From the NCBI GenBank assembly GCA_017452565.1, contig JAFTMF010000051.1:1-5819 (forward strand): a stretch of DNA of 5,819 nucleotides, given 5' to 3'. This stretch comes from Clostridia bacterium (GTDB taxonomy: Bacteria > Bacillota > Clostridia > Oscillospirales > CAG-272). Both the position numbers and the translations under genes were made by a program. Of the stretch, positions 1 through 5,655 are shown piece by piece. Numbering within the stretch: the first letter of the stretch is position 1; each line of letters opens with the position of its first letter. Under the pieces are notes generated by a model. That model was given only the letters and a program-made list of their open reading frames with translations, searched no databases and was not told where the DNA came from.

Positions 1-2908
1 AACGGGGAACGTAGCGATATTCGGAATCCAACAGCTCCTTCAAGTAGGGTCCCCGCACTTCGAGTTCGCTCCTGGTCAGCGCACTGCCGAATTCATGCTT
101 CTGAATGAGTACCACTACGTCAGAGAAACTGTAGGGCAGCATCGCTAGCCGCGCACGCATCCGCACCAAACGCCGTTTGCCATCGTAAAGAGGACGGTCG
201 ATTCGAGCGGCAAACTCACTGGGCAGCTCACCTACCAAAGGACGGTTGCCGAGGATCGCGTGAATCTCGTAAATACTGTCGCAAAGTACGCCTGCAACTT
301 GATCAAAGTCCGCCTTCTCTTCGAAGCTACCGTACATCGATCGTTCGATGTAGTACATTCTGCCATCCACAACCTTTCGTGCACGCTTGTATTGCCACAA
401 TAACAATACCGCAATCGCCAGCACTACGACGAATCCGATTGCGATTCGCAGAATCTGCATCGGATCGATCTCCTTGGCAATGGTAGGTGCCTCAGGATCT
501 TCGGTAGTCGATTCCGTAGTGGTTGTGGTAGTGGTAACCGTAGTGGTCACTTCGGTGGAAATAGGAGGACGGGTAGTGATAGAAGTGAGAATGTCCGGAG
601 GCTTCACTTCTTCATCTTCCTTGACGTAATACAGTTTATCGTAGTAGACAGACGTTGCTTCGTAGGTACGCCAGCCAAGGCCGTCGATATAAACCTCCAC
701 CCAAGCGTGGGCATCACGGTCCATCACGTTGGAGGTGTAGATCAGATTGCCGTCATCATCCTTGCCGGAGTTGAGGTCGCTGGTGACGTAACCCTGGACG
801 TAACGGGCAGGGAAGCCCGCCGCACGCAAGAGCAGGGTAGCCGCCGACGCAAACTGCACGCAATAACCGTCTTTCGTCTCCGAAAGGAAGGCATCCAGCG
901 CACTACCGTCGGGATTCTCCGGCTTAGTGGGCGTGTAAGTGTAGGCATAATGCTCCGCCAGATAATCCACCACCACCATAATCTTATCGTGGGTAGTGGA
1001 GGCTACAGCCATTTGCGGCTTCAGCTGACTTACAATCTCCATCAGCGCCTTGCTCTCCTCGGGATAATCGCTGTAATACTCCTTCGCATAGTCGCTATAC
1101 TCACGTACCAACTTGACGTAGCGATTGTACCAGCGTGCCCGATCGTTGCGGTTCATTGCCAAATAGCTTGCCAGCGCATCGGTGGAGAATTCGGTCAATC
1201 CCTCCGAATTCAACAGAGTACGGAAGTCATTCAGTGCCTTTTCGGTATTGTTCACCGAATTTCTCTGCAAATCATTGACAAACTGACAGAGCAGCTGATA
1301 ATACCGTGCCTCCCGTTCCGCCTGCAAGCCGTAACTGGCCGTGTAGTAGGAGGGCATCACCGCAGCAGCAGAGTAGGATTTGGTAAGATTGAACCAGCCC
1401 GATGCAATCATACCGTCGGAATTCACCGACCAGCTGTCATCGTAAAACTCCGACTGCGAGCCGTGGGCAAGGATGCCGAAGGGCGCCGCATAAGCAGAGG
1501 GCAGCATAAACAACTGGCCGGAGTTGTTGATATACTCGATATCAATAAAGGCCGCCGCATAGCCGAATCGCTGATTGACCTCATAGCCCTTTTCTTGGAA
1601 GGTACCGTCGGACAGCGTGGGAGAGAGCAGGGAGTACAGGTCGAAGGTCACCTGATCGCCCATAAAGCCTCGGCCTTCCGAGGTCAGCTCCTTCATCATC
1701 TGGCTATACTGGGTAGAGGTCATCGCCACCCACTCGTCGGTTTCGTAATCGTAGCTGTCGCCAATCCAAGAGCGGAGATATACCGTATGCTTGGTAGGCA
1801 CCTGCACCTCAAAGAGCACCACGTCCTTGAACTCGATATCCTCCAGCTTGTTGGAGTGACGGTCATTGAGGGTGTTCATCTTGTTGAACTCAGGATTACC
1901 GCCGGTGAGGATGGTGGTGATATAGGTTCTCGCCTTCTTCATAGGCTTGGCGATGAACTCAATCTCGCCCCATCGTTCGGTAATGGTAGCCGCAGGCATT
2001 GCGGCAATCACCAGTGCGAGGATGCCTGCCAGTGCGGCAGAATAACCTGAATACGCACGGGATTTACGAGAGTGCTTATGTTCCTTATAGATCTTGTCAT
2101 ACGCCGCCAGCACGGCAGTGGAGGCAAGACCGGCCAGCACGCAGGCAATCCCCCAGTTGGTTTCGCAAAGATTGTAGGTAAAGCAAACCGAGCACAGCGC
2201 ACCGCCCAGCAGAACCATAGGGAGCAAGCGGGTACGCTTGGCCGAGAATGCGGCAAATATCAGCGCAAATACGGTAGCGAGCGCAAACACACCGCCGTAA
2301 ATCATCAGTTGCGGCTCCCGCAGACCGAACGCTTCCGATGACAGACCGCCAAAGTAGGGCAGGGAAATACCGGCCGAGGCAATGAATCCGGCGTCCGAGA
2401 GGCGATACATCATCGCATCGAAGACCGATTCCACGCCCGAAACGTAGAAGGTCAGCGGATTGCCCGCCTGCCAGAAGAACAGTCCCACCCAAGCGCCCAA
2501 TATACCGAATCCGGCAAGGGTGTACCATTTTCCGATGAAGATCATAGAGAAGGCGGAAACCATCGCCACACAGTAGATCAGCAACGGAATAGCCTTGACG
2601 CCGGTCAGGGCAAAGGCATCACAGAAGAGCCACAGCACGCCAAAGAGGGAGAATCCGATGGCGAAGAAGCGGAGGAAGTAGCCCAGCGGCAGAGACAGGG
2701 TAAATCCCTGCATCTTGGTGGGATCGTAGAGGACGAAGCTGTTCTTTTTCGCTTCCTTTTTCTTGCGTTTCGCCTCTTTTTTCTCGGCTTTCCGCAGCTT
2801 TTTCAGACGTTTCTTTTCCGCCTTAGCCTCCTGTTCGGGGGTCAGAACCTTTTTCTCAGGCTCGGGCGCACCCGTTACCGCAGCGCGTTTGTTTTCAGAC
2901 TTCTTCAT
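1..2908 (-). CDS. TgpA-type multi-spanning transglutaminase-like membrane protein (C-terminus off left edge)
   Basis: This gene is open from its ATG at 2908 to the left edge, with 969 residues visible and no stop. Residues 1-56 are a Lys/Glu/Ala-rich cytoplasmic tail. About seven hydrophobic helices follow (roughly 77-98, 105-125, 128-148, 202-223, 228-245, 251-269 and 288-307). A large domain at 310-635, containing a YLRSWIGDSYDYETDEW stretch, should lie outside the cell. The transglutaminase-like core spans about 640-752: Cys683 in DGYCVQFASAATLLLRAAG, His734 in RDAHAWVEVY, and Glu750 in WRTYEAT where the family often has Asp. A Thr-rich linker (775-803) leads to a final helix (about 819-838) and an intracellular tail. 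That tail (LGNRPLVGELPSEFAARID, then a C-terminal helical part) resembles DUF4129, as in TgpA proteins. The fold could act as a transglutaminase or as a cysteine protease/peptidase; the substrate is unknown. The start is fixed by a perfect ribosome binding site inside the preceding gene. The family call is solid; the reaction is not. Confidence 0.9.
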   Translation of the reverse strand, partial: MKKSENKRAAVTGAPEPEKKVLTPEQEAKAEKKRLKKLRKAEKKEAKRKKKEAKKNSFVLYDPTKMQGFTLSLPLGYFLRFFAIGFSLFGVLWLFCDAFALTGVKAIPLLIYCVAMVSAFSMIFIGKWYTLAGFGILGAWVGLFFWQAGNPLTFYVSGVESVFDAMMYRLSDAGFIASAGISLPYFGGLSSEAFGLREPQLMIYGGVFALATVFALIFAAFSAKRTRLLPMVLLGGALCSVCFTYNLCETNWGIACVLAGLASTAVLAAYDKIYKEHKHSRKSRAYSGYSAALAGILALVIAAMPAATITERWGEIEFIAKPMKKARTYITTILTGGNPEFNKMNTLNDRHSNKLEDIEFKDVVLFEVQVPTKHTVYLRSWIGDSYDYETDEWVAMTSTQYSQMMKELTSEGRGFMGDQVTFDLYSLLSPTLSDGTFQEKGYEVNQRFGYAAAFIDIEYINNSGQLFMLPSAYAAPFGILAHGSQSEFYDDSWSVNSDGMIASGWFNLTKSYSAAAVMPSYYTASYGLQAEREARYYQLLCQFVNDLQRNSVNNTEKALNDFRTLLNSEGLTEFSTDALASYLAMNRNDRARWYNRYVKLVREYSDYAKEYYSDYPEESKALMEIVSQLKPQMAVASTTHDKIMVVVDYLAEHYAYTYTPTKPENPDGSALDAFLSETKDGYCVQFASAATLLLRAAGFPARYVQGYVTSDLNSGKDDDGNLIYTSNVMDRDAHAWVEVYIDGLGWRTYEATSVYYDKLYYVKEDEEVKPPDILTSITTRPPISTEVTTTVTTTTTTTESTTEDPEAPTIAKEIDPMQILRIAIGFVVVLAIAVLLLWQYKRARKVVDGRMYYIERSMYGSFEEKADFDQVAGVLCDSIYEIHAILGNRPLVGELPSEFAARIDRPLYDGKRRLVRMRARLAMLPYSFSDVVVLIQKHEFGSALTRSELEVRGPYLKELLDSEYRYVPR

Positions 2909-4250
2909 CTACGGTCACCTCCTCTCGGGAAAGTACCGTTTCTCTGAGATCGTGGACGGTAATACCGTATCGGAGAAGCTCTTCCCGATGGGCATCCACC
3001 GCATCCAGATAGGCGGGACGGGCAGATTCTGCAATCTGCTCGTAGGGTTCGAAGGTGTAAACCTCCTGTCTGGCGCCGTTAGGAAGCTCCAACGCCGTCA
3101 GCGAGGTAACCAAGCGATCGTTCAGTCCTCCGGACACAAAGACGAAGGTAGATCCGTCGAAGTTGTCCTCCAGCAGATTGGACAGATCGGCAATGGTGTA
3201 AGGGGTCTTGGTGATAGGTGCCGTTCCGAAGAGTCGGTAGATGGCATCCAGATCCGCCTCGGTACCGAGACGGAAGGCACAGCGATCGTCGATGCCGCGG
3301 GAGTCGAACCAAACCAGCGTCACCGTCTGACCGCCTTGACGGAGAGCCTTCAGCGCCAGCGCAACCGCTCCCTCCACCACGCCGTCCACGGCGTATTCGT
3401 TGATATCGGGGAGATAGTCGGAGTTTTCAGTATCATACCGCAGGGCAGTATCCACAAAGAGGAACACCTGTCTGTCGGCATTGCGGGCGTATTGACGCAC
3501 CATCAGATCCTGCGTCTTGCCGGACAGCTTCCAGTGCACCGAGCGCAGGCTGTCGTCGGGCTGATAGGTGCGGATATCGCTGACCTCGGTGTTGTCCTGA
3601 CCTTTTTGCAGAACAACTGTCTCGGTTTCCTCCTCCCGATTCTCGCCGCCGCTTTCCACGGGCAGGCGGAGTCTGCGGGGAAGCACGAAGAGCTCACGGA
3701 AGAGATCCATCTTCACCCGATAGCGGAAAAGACGGAAGAAATCGTAGAAGCAAAGCTCACTGACACCGATTTCATAGCCGCCGCGATAGACAAACGCCAG
3801 CGTTTTCTCGATGACGTAGCTGCCAAAGGGAATCAGGGAGAGCTTGGTTTTCTGACTGACACAGCGCACCGCATCGTCAGAAGGAACGGTAATCACCGCC
3901 TCCACAAAGGGGAAGGGGAGGGGGGATTCATTGGAAAGGGTGAGGGAAAAGTCCACGGGGGAATGCTTTTCCGCCTCCTGCGCAGAGATGTTCAGGTACA
4001 GCTTGACACAAAGCACCTCGATGAGCAGGTAAATTAAAGAGAGTATGGGCAAAAACAGCACGAAAAGGAAGATGACTCCCGATACGGGTGAGAGCAGCGC
4101 CTGGGTAAAGATCAGTGCGAACAGAATCAGCAGCAGATACAGCCAGAAATTGCGCTGGGGGAAGAATGCGGGCTGAACAAACTCTCTGTTTTTGATTTTT
4201 CGGATCAGCGTCTTGAAAAAGACGCCGCATTTAGAGAGAAAGTTACCCAC
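2895..4250 (-). CDS. DUF58 domain protein, membrane-anchored, partner of the MoxR ATPase
   Basis: The product is 451 residues and starts at a GTG. Two adjacent hydrophobic helices (about 35-53 and 56-80) form an N-terminal hairpin anchor, and the rest is predicted soluble. The DUF58 signature is clear at 225-254: DIRTYQPDD, then SVHWKLSGK, then LMVRQYA, matching the family's R-x-Y-x-x-x-D / hWk pattern. A VWA-like strand follows (VFLFVDTAL, 262-270). Its metal-site motif is degenerate: Asp267 is present, but the DxSxS serines are replaced (DTALR), as is common in DUF58 proteins. Members usually sit next to a MoxR ATPase and are thought to be its partner or scaffold. The GTG lies 2 nt after the MoxR stop and has no convincing Shine-Dalgarno. 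The only in-frame codon before an upstream stop is CTG, so translation probably depends on reinitiation. The 3' end overlaps the transglutaminase start by 14 nt. The biochemical activity is unknown. Confidence 0.93.
   Translation of the reverse strand: MGNFLSKCGVFFKTLIRKIKNREFVQPAFFPQRNFWLYLLLILFALIFTQALLSPVSGVIFLFVLFLPILSLIYLLIEVLCVKLYLNISAQEAEKHSPVDFSLTLSNESPLPFPFVEAVITVPSDDAVRCVSQKTKLSLIPFGSYVIEKTLAFVYRGGYEIGVSELCFYDFFRLFRYRVKMDLFRELFVLPRRLRLPVESGGENREEETETVVLQKGQDNTEVSDIRTYQPDDSLRSVHWKLSGKTQDLMVRQYARNADRQVFLFVDTALRYDTENSDYLPDINEYAVDGVVEGAVALALKALRQGGQTVTLVWFDSRGIDDRCAFRLGTEADLDAIYRLFGTAPITKTPYTIADLSNLLEDNFDGSTFVFVSGGLNDRLVTSLTALELPNGARQEVYTFEPYEQIAESARPAYLDAVDAHREELLRYGITVHDLRETVLSREEVTVDEEV
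2915..2923 (-). promoter_or_regulatory. Consensus Shine-Dalgarno for the transglutaminase gene, inside the DUF58 coding region
   Basis: On the minus strand the site reads AGGAGGTGA, nine bases complementary to the 16S rRNA 3' end, followed by CCGTAG and the ATG at 2908. The 6-nt spacing is good. It lies within the last codons of the DUF58 gene (residues EEVT) and decides the start of the downstream gene. It is much stronger than anything upstream of the DUF58 start. Confidence 0.9.
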
Positions 4251-4252
4251 GC

Positions 4253-5239
4253 TCAGTCACGGCTGCCCCGATAGGGAATAGCAGTTTTCAGAGAAATATC
4301 TGCAAGGATGCTCTCCGGAGTGGTTCGAGCCAATTTTGCCTCTTGAGTCAGAACCAGACGGTGGGCAACCGAGCGAACGAATACTGCCTTCACGTCTTCG
4401 GGAAGCACGTACTCTCTGCCCTGCATCACGGCATAAGCCTGCGCCATACGCATCACGGCGATGGATGCACGGGGGGATGCACCGCGGGAGATACCGGGAT
4501 GCTTACGGGTAGCCGCCACCAGATTGACCACGTAACGGCAGATTTCGGGATCTACGGTAGCCTCAGCGGTCATACGGCGCATTTTGGTAACGCCCTCCAC
4601 GTCGGTTACCGCCTGCACCCGATCCAGCGGGTTCACACCGCGGCGAGCCATCAGAATGTCGGTTTCCTGCTCCTCAGAGGGATAGCCCATAGAAATCTTC
4701 AGAGCAAAGCGGTCCAGCTGTGCCTCGGGCAGGGGATAGGTACCCACGAAGCCGTGGGGGTTCTGGGTTGCGATGACCATAAAGGGACTGGGCAGCTTAT
4801 AAGTAGTGCCGTCCACGGTCACCTTACCCTCTTCCATCGCCTCCAGAAGAGCCGACTGGGTTTTAGGAGAAGCACGGTTGATCTCATCGCCAAGGAGCAG
4901 GTTACACATAACAAGTCCCTCGCGGAACTCGAATTTGTCGGTCTGACGGTTATAGATATTGAAACCGGTGATATCGGATGCCATAACGTCGGGGGTGAAC
5001 TGAGCGCGCTTATAGGAAAGTCCCGCTGCTTTGGCAAGAGCTGCCGCCAAAGTGGTTTTACCCACGCCGGGCACGTCCTCGATCAGCACGTGAGTACCTG
5101 CCAGCAGTGCGCAGACCAGCAAACGGATCTCGTTCCGCTTGCCTACCACTACCTTTTCCACCTCGTCCATCAGGGCGACGGCCAGATTGGTAGTCTCAAT
5201 TCGGTCAAAAGTTTGGGTCATTTTGTCAAGATTGCTCAT
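4253..5239 (-). CDS. MoxR-family AAA+ ATPase
   Basis: The product is 328 residues, the usual MoxR length. The motifs are complete: Walker A GVGKTT (58-63, Lys61), Walker B LLLGDE (114-119) followed by INRASPKTQSALLEAMEEG, sensor 1 ATQNP (Asn160), arginine finger in LPEAQLDRF (Arg177), and sensor 2 GASPRA (Arg257). A MoxR-type helical lid forms the C-terminus. It is predicted to be cytosolic, to oligomerise as a ring and to couple ATP hydrolysis to remodelling of a partner, most likely the DUF58 protein encoded next. I chose the ATG at 5239 because GGAGG precedes it by 7 nt. An in-frame ATG 21 codons upstream (5302) would place the start inside the promoter and is rejected. It is the first gene of the operon, and no key residue is missing. 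Confidence 0.96.
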   Translation of the reverse strand: MSNLDKMTQTFDRIETTNLAVALMDEVEKVVVGKRNEIRLLVCALLAGTHVLIEDVPGVGKTTLAAALAKAAGLSYKRAQFTPDVMASDITGFNIYNRQTDKFEFREGLVMCNLLLGDEINRASPKTQSALLEAMEEGKVTVDGTTYKLPSPFMVIATQNPHGFVGTYPLPEAQLDRFALKISMGYPSEEQETDILMARRGVNPLDRVQAVTDVEGVTKMRRMTAEATVDPEICRYVVNLVAATRKHPGISRGASPRASIAVMRMAQAYAVMQGREYVLPEDVKAVFVRSVAHRLVLTQEAKLARTTPESILADISLKTAIPYRGSRD

Positions 5240-5246
5240 GTAGATT

Positions 5247-5251
5247 CCTCC
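5247..5251 (-). promoter_or_regulatory. Ribosome binding site of the MoxR ATPase gene
   Basis: The minus strand reads GGAGG, then AATCTAC (7 nt), then the ATG at 5239. It decides the start against the longer frame beginning at 5302. Confidence 0.92.
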
Positions 5252-5266
5252 ATTTTGGTTAAAATG
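5251..5266 (-). repeat. Small inverted repeat in the operon 5' UTR, abutting the ribosome binding site
   Basis: CATTTT-ggtt-AAAATG is a perfect 6-bp palindrome with a 4-nt loop, ending on the first G of the GGAGG motif. In RNA it would be a weak, mostly A-U hairpin. It could modulate ribosome access or be a protein site. The symmetry is certain; a function is not. Confidence 0.3.
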
Positions 5267-5284
5267 CAAAATTTCACTTCTTAC

Positions 5285-5313
5285 ATTATAACACAAAGTC
5301 ATTCAGAAATCAA
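5285..5313 (-). promoter_or_regulatory. Sigma-A-type promoter of the moxR-DUF58-transglutaminase operon
   Basis: On the minus strand a -35 element TTGATT (5313-5308) is followed after 17 bp by a perfect -10 element TATAAT (5290-5285). Transcription should start near 5278, giving a leader of about 40 nt before the ATG at 5239. It is the only good promoter seen for the three leftward genes. Confidence 0.85.
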
Positions 5314-5330
5314 TAAGGTTAGCCTTGATT
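5308..5330 (-). repeat. Inverted repeat overlapping the -35 element (candidate operator)
   Basis: The arms AATCAA (5308-5313) and TTGATT (5325-5330) are separated by 11 nt, which also contain part of an AAGG/CCTT pair. One arm coincides exactly with the -35 hexamer of the operon promoter, so a bound protein would occlude RNA polymerase. Short arms of this kind also occur by chance in AT-rich DNA, and no regulator gene is visible in the window. Confidence 0.3.
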
Positions 5331-5400
5331 TTGTAAACTTGGTGGTGAAATCAGATAAATTTTATATGAACGGCACAAGGAAATAAATTCGCAAAAGCTC

Positions 5401-5429
5401 TTGACATCCGAGCGGAAAGATGGTACAAT
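5401..5429 (+). promoter_or_regulatory. Strong sigma-A-type promoter of a tRNA-Ser gene
   Basis: A perfect -35 TTGACA (5401-5406), a 17-bp spacer and a -10 TACAAT (5424-5429) point rightward. The predicted start, about 5436-5440, is just ahead of the tRNA 5' end at 5446. This is the layout of a stable-RNA promoter and is divergent from the operon promoter. It now feeds a truncated tRNA. Confidence 0.85.
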
Positions 5430-5445
5430 AAACAAGTACGAATAC

Positions 5446-5486
5446 GGAGGGTTATCGAAGCGGTCATAACGAGGCGGTCTTGAAAA
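5446..5486 (+). pseudogene. tRNA-Ser(UGA), 5' half only, copy 1 (promoter-bearing)
   Basis: The acceptor 5' strand GGAGGGT (5446-5452), linker TA, D-stem TCG/CGA (5455-5457 with 5470-5472), a G, anticodon 5' strand GCGGT (5474-5478) and loop CTTGAAA (5479-5485) are all present. The anticodon TGA at 5481-5483 would read UCA. The next bases should restore the stem (A-C-C-G-C), but the sequence gives A-T-T-T-G. No variable arm, T-arm or ACCCTCC acceptor strand follows. It retains the native promoter. It cannot make a functional tRNA as it stands. Confidence 0.88.
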
Positions 5487-5504
5487 TTTGTGCGATTTCA
5501 AGAC
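5477..5504. repeat. 9-bp inverted repeat at the tRNA breakpoint (candidate recombinase core site)
   Basis: GTCTTGAAA (5477-5485), part of the anticodon arm, is matched by TTTCAAGAC (5496-5504) across a 10-nt spacer. The right arm lies outside the tRNA-derived repeat, in the foreign flank. Tyrosine recombinases of integrative elements often cross over at tRNA anticodon loops between two inverted arms, so this resembles a core-type attachment site. No integrase is visible, so the role is inferred. Confidence 0.5.
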
Positions 5505-5608
5505 AGCGTGTTTCGATTTCTCCGATGGTAAGCCAATTTTCGGCGATACTACAAATGGGAAAACGGTGGACTTCTAACGTTTTTTCTAACGTTTTCGCAC
5601 ATCTAATT
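5487..5608. other. 122-bp AT-rich interval between the two tRNA-Ser fragments
   Basis: I see no start codon with a ribosome binding site and no recognisable gene. It contains the right arm of the breakpoint inverted repeat and a tandem 12-bp repeat. A weak hairpin of AAAACG (5560-5565) with CGTTTT (5578-5583), followed by T residues, might act as a poor terminator for transcripts entering from the tRNA promoter. Confidence 0.4.
5572..5595. repeat. Tandem 12-bp direct repeat (candidate integrase arm-type sites)
   Basis: TTCTAACGTTTT occurs twice, back to back and without mismatch (5572-5583 and 5584-5595). Integrases of the lambda and Tn916 kind bind short tandem repeats of this size at some distance from the core site. 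Here the pair begins 67 bp beyond the breakpoint inverted repeat. Simple slippage duplication is the plain alternative. Confidence 0.6.
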
Positions 5609-5614
5609 GAATAC

Positions 5615-5655
5615 GGAGGGTTATCGAAGCGGTCATAACGAGGCGGTCTTGAAAA
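5615..5655 (+). pseudogene. tRNA-Ser(UGA), 5' half only, copy 2 (no promoter)
   Basis: This copy is identical to copy 1 from the acceptor strand through the base after the anticodon loop, with anticodon TGA at 5650-5652. The bases after the loop (A-C-G-G-A) restore only 3 of 5 anticodon-stem pairs. A TTCGAAC at 5683-5689 lies where a T-loop might be, but its flanks do not pair and no ACCCTCC acceptor strand follows. No recognisable -35/-10 pair precedes it. It is best read as a duplicated fragment rather than a working gene. Confidence 0.85.

Larger units (their letters stand above)
5440..5655 (+). repeat. 47-bp perfect direct repeat pair carrying the 5' half of tRNA-Ser
   Basis: Positions 5440-5486 and 5609-5655 are identical over 47 bp, with a period of 169 bp and a 122-bp interval. 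Each copy contains 6 bp of leader (GAATAC) plus the tRNA from G1 through the base after the anticodon loop. Flanks differ immediately on both sides (c versus t before; TTTG versus CGGA after). The repeat may be an attachment-site duplication, a local duplication or an assembly join. Confidence 0.9.

Noticed and set aside
707..2050. Long plus-strand open frame (447 codons) opposite the transglutaminase gene
   Set aside because: It is antisense to a strongly supported coding region, has no ribosome binding site and no recognisable domain. It is a codon-bias shadow.
2097..2528. Minus-strand 143-codon frame within the transglutaminase gene
   Set aside because: It lies in a different frame inside the membrane region of the real gene and has no start signal.
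2763..4037. Plus-strand open frame (424 codons) opposite the DUF58 gene and transglutaminase start
   Set aside because: It is antisense to DUF58, whose family signature is clear. Its protein sequence is low in recognisable motifs and it spans two real genes.
5240..5302. Longer MoxR start at 5302
   Set aside because: The ATG at 5302 lies upstream of the -10 element, between the -35 and -10, so it would not be in the transcript. The start at 5239 has a strong GGAGG.
4343..5386. Plus-strand open frame (347 codons) opposite the MoxR gene
   Set aside because: It is antisense to a MoxR ATPase with every expected motif, and it also crosses the operon promoter.
5319..5501. 60-codon minus-strand frame across tRNA copy 1
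   Set aside because: It is an antisense translation of the tRNA promoter and tRNA fragment, a familiar type of spurious protein prediction.
5486..5608. Group I intron or other intervening sequence in the tRNA anticodon arm
   Set aside because: No 3' exon of the tRNA follows the interval, the 5' half is repeated instead, and the interval is too short and lacks intron core elements.
5440..5655. CRISPR array
   Set aside because: There are only two repeats, the interval is 122 bp, and the repeat is plainly tRNA-derived.
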